From Orientallactaga sibirica (lineage: Eukaryota; Chordata; Mammalia; Rodentia; Dipodidae), in NCBI GenBank assembly GCA_036365145.1, contig JAEOAD010000024.1, positions 11,998,501 to 12,062,500 of the forward strand: a stretch of DNA of 64,000 bases, in the 5' to 3' direction. The notes beneath the pieces were generated by a model. The model was not told the DNA's origin, made no database searches, and saw only the letters and a program-made list of their open reading frames with translations. Position 1 is the first letter of the stretch; the number at the start of each line of letters is the position of its first letter. Of the stretch, positions 35,150-47,463 are shown piece by piece. The position numbers and the translations under genes were made by a program.

Positions 35150-38100
35150 AAAGTTCTTGGCTTACTAAATACCTATAGAGAGTTCTTTGCACCTGGTGAT
35201 TTCTAATATCTTTGTGGTGAAGGAGCTAATTAAGGATATACAAACAGCTAAGTAGGAAGAATAAAATTGTAAAAAACACAATGGAAGGTTAAGTATTATT
35301 ACTAGATATGTCTATTATAAGCCACAGGATTTAGAAGTGTCAACTACTACTAATGAAGGAACTATCCAAAGTTATCATTGTTGTGATAGCACTTCTCACT
35401 CCCAATTCAAAATTTGGTTTGGTTGTAAGGATTGGTGATATCATACATGTATCAAGAGAGTGAATGAATGAGTTACTCCTCATGCTGGTGAGGAGGTCAA
35501 TAACAGTAAGTTCTTGGCTTACTAAATTTTAGGCAATTAAATCAAAGCAAAAAAAAAAAAATGTCTGCTATATATGTGAGTCAGTGGTCCACCTCATTTT
35601 TATTTTTAGCTCCTTTGTGAGGGTCAAATGAATTTTTTTATTCATTTGAATCAAAATTTTTTGATCTCAGAAATGTATCCTTGGGGAAAGCTGGATGTGT
35701 CTAAGATTTTGCTTGCAAAGACTGCCCAATGGCATGCTTTAGGGACATCTGAAAGTGTAGCTGTGAAGGGATGTATGACAATTCTCTGAAGGTAATGACA
35801 AACGTAGCTGTTGAAAATAGCCTTGAACAGAATATGAAACCAAAATAGTGTTCATTTGCCAGTTACAGGGTCAGTGATTTTCATAATTTAGGTATGGGGA
35901 ACTAAATTGAGAGTTCCAAAGCATTCAAGCTGAGGGAATACAGGGCATGTCAGCATTCATTCTTTCTAGTTTTACAAATAGGCTATGATTTAAATGATTG
36001 AAAATATTGCCTAAATCCTTTAAGCTTAAAGGGGGCAGAAACAATGAGATGGTCAGGACTGGCCACCATGACCCCTGTCTCCTTTTACTCATAAAGACAA
36101 TGCAGAACACATTAGGTCTTATCTGTGCAAAAATACAGTGAGTGTGTTTACCAGGAAGCTACTGAACCATAGGAAACACATCCCCTGCCCCTGCACCCAT
36201 GAAGCTGTGTTATTTTTATAGTAATTTAGATTTGATAAAGCATTTTATAAACTATTTCATTCATTGTACAGACAGTCTAGAACAATGAGATTTGGTTCAT
36301 ACTGTAGCTTTGAAAAAAAATACATAGTGGTATATATTTCTATGCTAGCATGCATATAATATGTTAGCAAAGAACATGTTGGTATTTTTTTCACCAGGAG
36401 GTAAAAATTATATGTATTACAATCCAGATGGTAGTTCAGTTATCTGTTCCTGTAGGTGCTTTCCTTTTTAGGCACTTTTTTAAAAGGAAGGCATTGAAGT
36501 ATGCCACCCTCTTTTGCTACTCTGCTTTCTTTATGGGCTATGTACTCAAAGAGTGCTTAACAGAGCAGTGGCTTGTTCACCAGGGAATAGGGAGTTTAAT
36601 GAATCATACATACTTTATTTGAAAAATATCAATAACCATTCACCGGTCTATTCTTGCATAAACTGAATAAAAATCCCTATGCAAATGGTGCATAGCTTTT
36701 TTTATGAATCATGCTCTATTTTTTAGTACAATGCTAAATCATCCTAAAATGTGTAGTTTTACCTGCCAAACCTAAGATAAATTTCCATCAGTGATTAAAG
36801 ACTAGTTCCATTCCCTATAATCCTTGTCAATTATATGAATAGGCAGTAATGGAACACTTTATTTTCTCTGGTTATTAAAACACAAAATAGTGATGCAAAT
36901 GCACTGTACATGTCGCCTCAGTAGATTGGCAGTGTAATTTATCTAATCAAATTCACAAGTCAAAAACAGAGAGGCAGGAGTTAGTCTCTGTTTAAAATAT
37001 CTTTGTGGAACAAAAATTCATTGAGCTACAATAAATGAGCAAAATATCAAAGTGCAGACTTTGTATTTCAGAAATCTCTATATTCATCACAGTTAAACAT
37101 GATTTTCAGTGAAGAAAATTTTAATTTGACTTGTAGAACAACCCCTTTATAGTTGTATCTTCAACCTACAATGTTCACAATCATTCTGTAGGAAAAATTT
37201 GGTCCTTACAGTCTATGATTATGGCTTTTAAAAAATCACAAAGTATAGAAACAAATCATTTTTTTATTTATGGAGAAGACAGAATTATTTCCATGCAGTT
37301 GAGTCACAAGCAGAATATGGGGTGCACACCTCCTTTGGATGAGGCAATACAGAAATTTTTGGAGAATCATGTTTATGGGAAAAAAAAGTATAATGTTGCT
37401 GCCATTATCTTCATGATACTCATGACCAAGGCTTTGAGTGAAAATTTAATAAAATTAACACTACTTTCTTGATTTATTTTTTTTCTTTTCTTCTTAATCT
37501 TCCCTTCAAGATTAAACTCATCAGCACTTGACAAAAACTGCAAATAACAGCCAGATGCAGGAGTTGGTTTTATCTTTTTATGCAAGTATGTGGTGCTAAT
37601 TAGTGCAAATTGATTAAACTTTAATTGCCTGATCCATGGCTAATTAATATTTATAAGATGAATGAGCAGGAAAACCAGACATTTATTAAAACACTTTAAT
37701 GATTTTTCATATGTTTTGACAAAGCAAAGCAAATAGACGTTATGAGATGATGTGCTAGACGGGGGACTGTATCTGTTGCCTTCTCCCTGTGACTGTCCTG
37801 AAAACATACTTTACATCTAAATAGATCTCTTGGAAACTTATCTTTGTTTGGCTTTGGCTCCCCCCTCAGATTACACTCAAATATTCTTTTGGTATTAGGT
37901 CACCACATCATTTGTGACATCCTTTACTATAGTAATATATGTTAAGATCAATGTGTGTTTCACAAGTAAAATTATATATTTTACTATTAATAAATATTGA
38001 ATTGTATTATAATATCCATGTAATATAATATCCAATATAAAAATGAGGATCATACAAGCAACTAAATATATGTCACTATAGTATTTTTCAAAAACCTACA

Positions 38101-39540
38101 AGAAACAATTAGAATATGAATTAAGAATCACTTACATAGATTTGCAAGGTCCCCACTTAATTATTTGATGTCTAATGTTGTAATGTAGGATTCAATGCTC
38201 TGTAAAACTAATTTAACACAACAAAAGAGTATATATGTTAAGACATACATTCTTAAAAGTAGAATATATATATTTTTACAAGAATATCCCTTTATGACTG
38301 ACTATCCAGTGAAACAATTTATACATTATAATTTATAATGACAGAGACCTATTTAAAAATGTAAATGTAGCCATTATCTTCATTAACAATTCACAGTTAA
38401 TTTACACAATAATCATGCTTTTGGTAAAAAGCTTCTTTTCAGAGGAGAGTTTTTTTTTTTTTTAGTTGATATAAATCTGTAAGCTTATGTCTTAAATCCT
38501 ACACTTAACTTTTATACTTAATTCTCTAGCATAACAAACAAATTATATTTTATATTTTCTTTCTTACATATTGCTACAAACTTTCTTACTTAAGTAATTC
38601 TTATGAACTCAATGTGTGATAAAATATTATTCACTGTTTTCTTCACAAGAATGACTGAGAGATCTCCTAAATTCAGCAGATGAAGAAAGTATCAAGATAA
38701 TCAGTTGCATAGGTGTCAGTCATTTTCAATTTAAGGCATAATTGGTTCTGAAAGGAGGTTAGCACCTCTCCTGTCAGGCCTCCTATCTTAGCATGTTGTG
38801 GGTTATATCAGTTATACCAACCAATGTGATGATCTTTTGAGGTTCACTGTGCCTAGTCCACAGTCCATTTATTCACACACTGATCTTATGGTGCTACAAA
38901 GGCATTCCATAGAAGAGAACCAAGGCCAGAGTCAGTTGATTATCAGTTCTTATCATCATTATTGCAACTGAAATTGTCCTAGATAACACACCTGGGCCTG
39001 ATTCATTCAGCTCCAAGGCCTTAAAGCATTGCTCAAATCTCCATTATTCAAATGAAAATTTTCCTAGGGATATCTGCCAGTCCATCTTGATAGAATTTTC
39101 TAGATTTTGAATTTCCTTAGTTCCCATGATTGTGTAGACTAATTTTTTTTTATAATAAACATGCTGCTATATTTTTTCTACTAGTTTTTTTTTTCCCTGA
39201 TGGAACTTCTCTGATCACTGAGACAACAAACAAAATATTTAGTATCTTCAGTATGAAATATGAAACCACATGAACATACACACTCCCAATCACAAAATAG
39301 TGAGAGAATTACTAAGGTCTATGTAGGGAAAGGAGCAGTATAAATTGAGGCAATATTCACACTTAAGCTTAAAGAATGAGTGTAGACAAGTACAGCTAAG
39401 TATAGTTTTTTTTTTTAATGGAAAAACAAACTTCTCATACATAAGACATATAGACAGTAAGTGCATTATTCTTATTCATATCCCTATAAGAAAATAGCAT
39501 TCAACTATAGGCTTTGTCATAGCCAGTTATATCCAAACAA
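35150..39540. other. 4.4-kb SINE-free block, possible regulatory DNA
   Basis: No SINE, L1 or LTR was recognised, although neighbouring DNA holds several per kilobase. It is AT-rich. Homeodomain-type TAAT/ATTA cores and perfect octamers ATGCAAAT (36679-36686, 36893-36900) occur. A denser candidate lies at 37480-37780. Two 60-85-codon frames (36428-36622, 37215-37472, plus strand) have no recognisable domain. Absence of repeats can indicate selection or just old, diverged repeats. Confidence 0.45.
37480..37780. promoter_or_regulatory. Candidate conserved non-coding element
   Basis: Around 37595-37645 TAATTAG, a 'gtgcaaat' octamer variant, 'gattaaac', 'ttaattgcc' and 'ctaattaat' lie close together, a composition typical of developmental enhancers. 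No open frame. Conservation could not be tested. Confidence 0.3.
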
Positions 39541-39544
39541 ACAA

Positions 39545-39840
39545 AGGTTATAGGAGGAAGCAATTTAGTTCAAGCTTACAGATGCAGGATAAGTTCTATC
39601 AATGGTGGAAGAAGTTGTTCCCCTTTCATAGATCCAAGTGGAGGAAAACCACCAAACACCCAGCAAACACCAAAGAGCAGAAAGCAAGAACGCAGTAGAG
39701 CACAAACTTTTCTCTTCTACCTTTGGCCTGGACTCCAGGATCTACCTTCAGTGATGCCTGCTCTAACCAGGTGGAGATCCAAGTTACAAGTTTAATTTTA
39801 ACATCTGAGAAAATGGTGAATATACATAAAAACTACCACA
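39545..39840 (-). mobile_element. MaLR-like solo LTR, antisense
   Basis: Matches the LTR at 2122-2463 block by block ('agttctatcaatgg', 'ccaccaaacacccagcaaac', 'tttggcctgga', end 'aaactaccaca'). Diverged at its left end. Confidence 0.7.
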
Positions 39841-40194
39841 GGCTTGATCCAAATGTCAGTGTCTTATATTCAAGATGGTAGGATGTTGTTATTTCCATAT
39901 TAATTACCTTAATTAAATACATTGAGCATGGTAGAGACATGATCTCAAATAAGTTTAAGAAAACAGTCTAGTAGAACTAGAGAGAGAGGACTAACTAGGA
40001 AAATAATTATGAATTCAGTGGCTTTTATTTGTTTGGTTTCACTGTTGTTTTAAGCCATAGAGGTGCTGTAGTTGTAAGAAAGGCCATCTTCAGAAGAGCT
40101 TGCCCATCAATCCTTACCTTCTCTTGCTGCTGGGAATAGTTCTGTCTTGGTGTAGGGAAAAATAACAATATCTAGGTAATCAAAACATGACAGA

Positions 40195-40380
40195 GGGGCT
40201 GGATAGACTGGTAAGTCGAATGATTGGGTTTGATTCCCCACTACCATGTAAATCCAGATGCACAATGACGTGCACCTATGGAATTCATTTGCAATGGCTA
40301 GAGGCCCTGCCATACCAATTCTCACTGTCTCTCTTCTCTTTGTCTCACTCTTCTTGCAAATGAATAAATATTTTTTTAAA
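40195..40380 (+). mobile_element. tRNA-derived SINE
   Basis: 'gaggggctggatagactgg', box B 'gggtttgattcccc', 'aattcatttgcaatggctag', CT-rich tract and A/T tail. Box A region is shortened. Confidence 0.85.
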
Positions 40381-41114
40381 GGACAGAAGGTTTGAAGTCA
40401 GTGATCCTAAACACAGTCTCTATCCTCTCTGAAGCCCAAAATATGAGCAAGGCCACTGAAGCCCACCTCAAATACTGATCCACAGCATCTTGAGAAAATT
40501 AATGGTGTTAGTGTCAAGAAGGTAAGTACATTAAACTAGAGCAGATCAAACCAGATAATTATTTCCCTGATCAATATAAATGGGCATTGGCATTAAATGC
40601 TATTCAGGAGAAGTCCGATATAGTTTTCCTGCTTAACTGAGATTTTGCTTGGTTTGATTAAACCCACATGTTTGCAGCCTTGGAGACTCCACACTCCTCT
40701 ACTGTCCTAGAAATGGCATGTAACATATTTTTGTTATCCTCTTTGCTGACTTGAGAATGACTGACTGCACTTGATTAAGCTACCCTGACTTACCTCTGTC
40801 TACATGCAAAACTCAGACCCTTCTATGAAGCACAAATCACATATGCCAATCACTTCCTGATCCTAGTGACTTTAGTAAGAATTCAGAGGTCACAAGGAAA
40901 ATGACTTTTAGGAACATGGTCCTCAACAATGTGGCTGAGGTGCCTACAGTACAAGAGTGTTGTGTTCCTTTTCTTTTTAATTCCCCCACCACCATTGAAT
41001 CCTCCTATTTATCTGACATCTCTTACTTCAATCACTCATTTCCCACTTTCCAATGGCAAATGTGTATAACTCTTTTCTAAATATGCTATTACACAGAGAA
41101 TCCAGGTGTAGTCA
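40381..41114. other. Unassigned DNA
   Basis: Nothing recognised with support. Confidence 0.4.
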
Positions 41115-41350
41115 TCATTATAATTTGCATCTGTAATATTCCACCAGGGGCATATGTAAAAGACTTGCTTGCTAACCTCTAGTGCAACTATTAGGCAGTG
41201 AATCTCAATTTAAAGAAGTAGTTTACTGGAGGCAGCCTTGAAGGGTATATTTAGCACTGGCCACTTTCTGTATCTCCATTTCCTAGGTGTCAATAGGTGA
41301 GTAGCTTTACTCAGTCACATTCTCTATATCTCCATGATTTGTCTGGCCAT
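41115..41350 (+). mobile_element. 5' LTR of an old MaLR-like provirus
   Basis: A diverged LTR shares with the 3' LTR (42902-43549) the order 'ccttgaagggtatattt' and then 'aggtgagtagctttactc'. The internal region follows. Confidence 0.5.
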
Positions 41351-42900
41351 AGGATCTGAAAAAAAAAAAAAAATCTTAGTAAAATGAACATGGTCTCAAA
41401 ATTCTGAAAACACTAACAAAATTAAATATTTTCTATTTGGTTTTCACAAAGATTTTGTAACATCAATGGTCTAACATAGAAAATTCATGTCCAGAAGTAG
41501 GGCCAGTTTTGTGAAAATATTTCACAATGTTTTCAAATTCCTTTGGAATTGGCTAGCAGTAGTTTGTAATTTTTAGAGATGCAGAATACAGAAATTTTAG
41601 AACAATTTAAGTACAGCTCAAAAGGTGATACTGGTGGGAACACAAAAGAATACAATGGTGATAAGCTATGCAGTGATTTCAGATGGAAATGAAGACTCAG
41701 CTTGGAATTGCAAAGTAGCTTGTGACATATTGTCCTTGTCCTGAGACTTTGTGGGAGACTAAGTTTACAGGTGATAGACTAATTAAGGTGGTGGAAGAAA
41801 TTTCAAAGCAGCACAAATTCAGACTGTAATGTTGATACTGCTGCTTCTTTGAGGAAGACTTAAAGTGATGATTAGGGACAAACAGCAAAACAGAAAAGAT
41901 TGAAAAGCTTTCAGTATATCCATTAAAGAATCATATATATGTGAACTGCAGCCAAGGAGTATATGTTTCCTAATAAGATCAGTACCACTCAAATGAACCT
42001 AAATACTTTACACCAGAAAGATGCTGTGAGGTCATGTCAGGATTCAACAAACCTCACAAGTGGCCTTTTCAAGAGCAAAAAGTATAATTAATTTCAATGG
42101 ATGTTGTTCGAGAAGAGAGGACCAAGACACCTTGCCTTATAGGGATATCTAGAGAATGGTCTCTCCAGAATTCAGTTTATAATATTTATCTGTGCAGACC
42201 CTCAAACATTTATACAATTATCTTTCAAGGGGCCCAACCACTGCTCCTACTATCAGGATTGGTCTTGGCCTATATAATGCCAACATTACATGGTTATGGA
42301 GGGATCTACCATGATTTCAAAGGAAAGGCTGGGAGTAAAGGGAATGGGTGACGTAAACAAAGTCTCTGTTAAGCAGCTCCAGATAGGGCATGATGCTATG
42401 AGAGTGAAGCCAATTTTTCAATATGGGAATGCAAAAGGTGGAAGATGCAGGAACATAGAATGCCTACCTAGAGAAACAATAGGGAGAGAGCAGATCTAGC
42501 CAGAGAAAATGACCTGATGGGCTGAAGCAAAGGGTTCTTTGAGGAAGACATCCCAAGACCTTTTGAGCACCCATCATGCTACTGTGTAACCTAGATGTCA
42601 CAAGTGTCTAACATTTTCCCTGCTGGTTGGCAGTCGGGCTAAGGTCCAATATTTATTTTTATGCCTCTATTCTTCTCTTGTGGAATAATGCTACTTACCC
42701 TGTGATATTACATCTTACAAGTTTCTATTTAGTTTGTGATTGTTACTTGTGCTTATAGCTAACAGTTTGCTTCAAATCTCAGAGCAAAGTTAGGACTTGA
42801 ACTAACTTGTGAGTAATGCTGAAACCATTAAAACTTGGGCGACTGCTAGATGCACTTTAATTATAAAATAAAATGAGGCTTTGGGGGTTAGGGGTGAAGT
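41351..42900 (+). mobile_element. MaLR/ERVL-type internal region
   Basis: Resembles MLT1-type internal sequence: 'actcagcttggaattgcaaa', 'gtcctgagactttgtggg', 'atagactaattaaggtggtg', 'tggcctatataatgcc' and 'taccctgtgatatt'. No gag or pol frame; the 60-85-codon frames (42097-42499) are fragments. Confidence 0.65.
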
Positions 42901-42901
42901 G

Positions 42902-43549
42902 TTAGGGTTTGGATCTAGGTTGTCCCTCAAAGGAGATGTGCTAATGTTTGGTTAGAAGCCTGGAGCACTAATGCAAGATGGTGGGACCTAGTAGAAGAAA
43001 GTAAGTCTTGTGTACCTGTCTCTGAAGGATATATTGAGACTCTGACCCTATTGCCGTGTTGCTGGCAGAAAAAACCTGACCAAGAGTAGCTTCTGGGAGG
43101 AAAGGGTTTATTTTGACTTATAGACCAGAGAGAAATGTCTATGATGGAAGGAGAAAACTATCATGAGCAGAGGAAGAACATTACCTCCTGGCCATCAGGT
43201 GGACAACAGCTGTAGGAAAATGTGTTAAATACTAGCAAAGGGAAGCTGGCTGTAACACCCATAAGCTTGCCCCCCACAATACATCACCTCTTGAAGGTGC
43301 CAATTCCCAAATTGCCTCCAACTAAAGACTTAGTATTCAGAAAGAAACCACTACAGACTCCTTTAACTTGTCTTTCTTTGCTTTCTGTCTGTCAGGAAGT
43401 AAGCTGCTTTGCTCCTCACACAAGTCTCCTCACTATAGATCATGAAATAGCTGAAACAAGTGACCATCTACTACAACTTGTAAAACCATGAGCACACATG
43501 AACATCTTCTTTAAGTGGTATTTGTCACAAAGTTGGAAAGTTGACAATA
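42902..43549 (+). mobile_element. 3' LTR of the old provirus, split
   Basis: 'gttagggtttggatctagg' starts the LTR. It is interrupted at 43057-43355 by an antisense LTR and resumes with 'gaagtaagctgctttgctcc' and 'gtatttgtcacaaagttgg'. Confidence 0.65.
43057..43355 (-). mobile_element. Nested antisense MaLR LTR
   Basis: Same family as 60061-60404: starts 'tgttgctggcag', has 'gggtttattttgacttatag' and 'ccaattcccaaattgcc', ends 'aaaccactaca'. About 25 bp near its 5' end is deleted, and no clear duplication is left. Confidence 0.8.
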
Positions 43550-43632
43550 CAATTATAATAGTTTTTCACTTGTTTATTAGTCCAAAAACTAGTTTGGTAT
43601 TATTCTTATTACCTCAAATTAGAAATAATTTT

Positions 43633-44603
43633 AACACCTTCTGGTACTAGACAAACTAACCATCTGGGGACTGACTCTCTTCCAGATTATAGCCAAGTCA
43701 CTCCATGTTCTGACCCAGGAGCAAATGGTGTTTTCAGCAGTAGGGTCTTACCAATATCCTTTGGTGGGTCATCAAGTACTCTGGCAGAAATCTGTATTCT
43801 TGTAGCTAGGGGAAAACAACCAACATTTGCCTAAGCAACTCGTGGTCTAAGCTACTCAGCAGCAAAAACCTGACGTGAGTCTCACACAAGTGCAATAGTG
43901 GCACACAGCCATGGTGGGTTACCAACTTCTCTTGAATTGGCTAACAGATGCCCTCAGTGGAATGGAGCCCATATCTGGAACAGAGAAACAAATCAGAACC
44001 ATATCCAAAAACCAAGCCCACTCTCCAATATCAAGCTCCCACAAATAGTGGGATACAAGAGGGCCTATACCTATTAAACTCTCTCTAAAATAATAATGGT
44101 TATTCATGTATCTTGCACTGACCTCACTCTCCATTGGAGAATCTGCTTCTCTCTTTCAGATGGACACAGAACAAGAGGAGAAAATCAGCCCATTGCACCT
44201 CACCAGGGCACCAGCTGAAGCCATAGAGTTATAGGGGAAATGAGCAAGAGTGCTGCTTTCTTGGTGAATCTGGTACCAGCACAAGGGCAAAGGAGATAGA
44301 CACAGAGAACACTTAACTCCTACCAAATCAGATATCCAGAGACACAGGGACTCCCAAAACCTCATCACTGAAATATACCTAAAATGAATCCAACATGGCT
44401 CAGGCAAATTCGATGAAGAGGGGGCAGAAAGCTTGTTAGAGCCATGAGTTGGATCATTATGCACAGAAGCACTACCTCTCCTGCATAACTGATGGCTACC
44501 TCCATAAGGCAAGACCCATATTACCCATGGGGGAAGGACAGGGAGAAGGCTAACAATGGTACCATAATGGCTGTATATACACTATATACATAACTAAAGA
44601 AAA
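43633..44603 (+). mobile_element. LINE-1 3' UTR with 5' inversion
   Basis: 43633-43797 is antisense to L1 3' UTR 8750-8920, and 43810-44590 is sense and matches 8935-9700. Possible decayed duplication: 'agaaataatttt' (43621-43632) and 'agaaatatttc' (44604-44614). A 118-codon minus-strand frame (44156-44512) is 3' UTR, not a gene. Confidence 0.85.
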
Positions 44604-44883
44604 AGAAATATTTCTAGCTAGAATAAGTCAATTAGGAAGAAAAAAATAATAAAAGACTGTGGCTAAGATAAGAGCAAAAGTTCCTAGAGACAGAATAATG
44701 GATGCTTAAGTGTATTGAGAGTGGGTATACTCGAGTCCTTTTCAGAACATTCTTCCTATACCTATTACTTATTGTGACTTCCCTATGTTTACCTCTAATA
44801 GTTTCAACCAAGAATTTGACATTTTTTCTGCTCAGGAATCCTGTTATGTCTATACTTTAGATTCATTTTGACAATTCTTAATC

Positions 44884-45230
44884 TACAGTGGTTTGAAAAT
44901 GAAATGTCCTCCGGCTCATGTGTTTGAATACTTGGTTCCCAGCTGGTGGTGCTGTTATAGTAGGTTATGGAAACTTTAGGAGTTAGGGCCTCACAGGAGG
45001 AACAGAAGAATCTTGGTATGTTATATCCTGACCCAACTTCCTGTTCACTCTCTGCCTCCTCATTGTGGAAGCAGTGTAACCATGACCAGCTGCCTCCTGC
45101 TCTTGCCACCATTTCTTTCCATTGCCATGGACAGTGTCCCCTAGAACTATAAGCCAAAATAAACCTTCCTTCCTTAACCTGCTTTTAGCCGGATCCTTGG
45201 TTACAGCAATAAGAAAAGTGTCTAGTACAG
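44884..45230 (+). mobile_element. MTE-like MaLR LTR
   Basis: 'gtggtttgaaaatgaaatg', 'ggctcatgtgtttgaatac', 'gcctcctcattgtggaagc' and 'aagccaaaataaaccttcc' (poly(A) signal) in the order of MTE-type LTRs. The 117-codon minus frame over it is not a gene. Confidence 0.75.
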
Positions 45231-46510
45231 AAAACTGCTAGGAAAGAAGCAATCATTTGTGATAACCCCCCTGTGATTCATTGGCCTTTAGAACTGGTTT
45301 TCAGGAGAAATGCAGAGTGGTTTGGATCTGTGGGCTATAAAAACAATACACTGCTGTGAGCACAACTTAGTGACTATTCTGGTAGTAATTTGGAAAACCA
45401 GAAGGCTGCGTGAAACATGACCAGGTGAAGCATGGCTTGTAAGGGGAATAAGTGCTCTGTCCAAACCTGGACTAGAAGCCATCAGTGTTGTATTCTGGCA
45501 TAAAATTTGGCTGCATTGTGCCCATCCACGAGATTTGACTGAGGACAAACTCTGGATAAACAGATTAATTTCCCTAGCAGAGAAAATATTATAGCATAGC
45601 ACTCAGGCTATGGCATAGTTGCTTCTCACTACTCTAATTCACATATATATACAAAAACCAAAAAGATGTGAAAATAATGAATAAGTTTTGGTAAAGAAAG
45701 TTGTTCCAGACTAAGAAAGTGTAGACAGAAGAGCATCTGTAATGTTAAAAAAGATTGGAGCCATTAAATGAAACCCCACAGTGATCTCTGGGACCACATA
45801 AAAGGTGCCCTGAGGGTAAGATCAATCCACTGAAGGCAGTGACTTGTGAAAATTAAAATTCACGTAAAAGGGGCAAATACCCATGAAGGGGTTCCCTGAT
45901 AGAAAGCAACTTCCTAGGGAGGGCGGTTCCCCAGGGTCAGCTCACAGAAACTGTAGCAACAATGTACTAAGGGGACAGACTCTATCTTCAGCTGGTAACA
46001 GAATATGGTAGCATAGTACATGTGGTTCTGGTTTTGCAGGTATGAAAAACGCAAACTTGAGGGAATCATGGAGACTTTTACGGTGATTCCAAAGAGCTGC
46101 TAAGGCCAGTAAGTATAAGTCCCATCAAGAAGGCCACATAGTGCTGAGAAGAATGGATGGAGGAGTGTCACACCCTCCAAGGCTCAGGGTCCATTGCAGA
46201 AGAGGTGGAGGAAGGAATTAAGATCCAAAGATAGGGTGCTACTCCTTACAATGCAACTGTCCAGACAGAAATTGGACTTGATAACTTGATGACTTTGCAA
46301 TTCCTAGCAATACTTTCACAAGACCATCATAATAGGAGAAAAATATGATGACATCAAATTAAACGAGAGACTAATGGAGAGAGGGAGGGGATATGATGGA
46401 TAGTGGAGTTGTGAAGGGGAAAGGGGGAAAGGGAGGGAAATATCTTGGTTTATTGTCTGTAAGAACAGAAGTTGTCAATACAAATAAAAAATAAAATGAA
46501 ATATAAATAA
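45231..46510 (+). mobile_element. MaLR internal region with A-rich end
   Basis: Starts 'gaaaactgctaggaaagaag' directly after the LTR. Non-coding, about 1.25 kb, ending with a purine-rich tract (46370-46438), 'ggtttattgtctgtaag' and an AATAAA-rich tail (46481-46515). No 3' LTR is recognisable. Confidence 0.6.
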
Positions 46511-47179
46511 ATAAAGAAGGTCCTGAGAGTCCACTGTATGAAATTATGAAGATTCAAATCTACTACAGGCAGAACTGTATAAATTACTCTTTCTTAAATT
46601 TACACTGCAGCATGCATGTTCATTTCTAATTAGAAGAGTGTACCCACCAAATTGTCTAATATATTTACTATAGGAATATTTAGGATTAGGCTTGAATCAC
46701 TCATATTTGAATGAAAACTAAGAGTAATAACTATTGACAGTTTCTCAAATCATTGTTTTTCTGTTGATCTCCATTTCCAACTCTAATTTTACTATTTTTT
46801 AAAACCGGATTCTACTATTTGTATTGTCATCAAGATCTACAGAAACATCAGCCTGCATTAAGCAGAATTTTATCCTGAAAGAAATAATGCCATGCTCTTA
46901 GCACCTTATAATGACAAATATTTGTTTGTTGTTTATGCCAAGTTAGAAGAGTGCTCTTTAGAAACTTGACTGGCTGATGTTGAGTTTGGGCTCCACTCTA
47001 CTTCTCTGGGTTGTGCTGGATTTGTTTGTACTCGGCTGATCTCTGCTAGTCTTCATTGATGTCAATGTCTATTCATAGTCTGTTATCCAAGACCATGAAG
47101 TAGTATCAATGGGAAGCACCTTCTGTACTCTCAGTAAAGTACTTTGTGTTGGGACCACAGCAAAGACATGCATTCTATT
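46511..47179. other. Unassigned DNA
   Basis: 46950-47150 may be an old transposon, but I cannot name it. Confidence 0.4.
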
Positions 47180-47463
47180 TAACTTTGTGTTGCTTGGACA
47201 AAACACCTGCGTAAAAGCAGCTGATAGTAGAAAAGGTTAGCTTAGAGCCTTGAGGTTGAACAGAGGCAGGACATCATTCCCTTCTGTAGCAGAGGCAGAA
47301 AGCAGCATGACAATGAGCTGAGCTAGGACAAGAGAAAGTTGACTATAACATACTTAATTTTAACCCCAGAAACATACTTCCTCTACCAAGGCTCCAGCTC
47401 CCAAATTGTCATCTGCTGGGAACCAACCATTCAAGACACTTGCGTTTATGGGGCAAACCACAG
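47180..47463 (-). mobile_element. MaLR-like LTR, antisense, diverged
   Basis: In antisense it shows 'ttgggagctggagccttgg' and 'gaatggttggttcccagc', following MT-type LTRs. Confidence 0.6.

Noticed and set aside
44804..45157. 117-codon minus-strand frame
   Set aside because: It overlaps an MTE-like LTR and has no domain.
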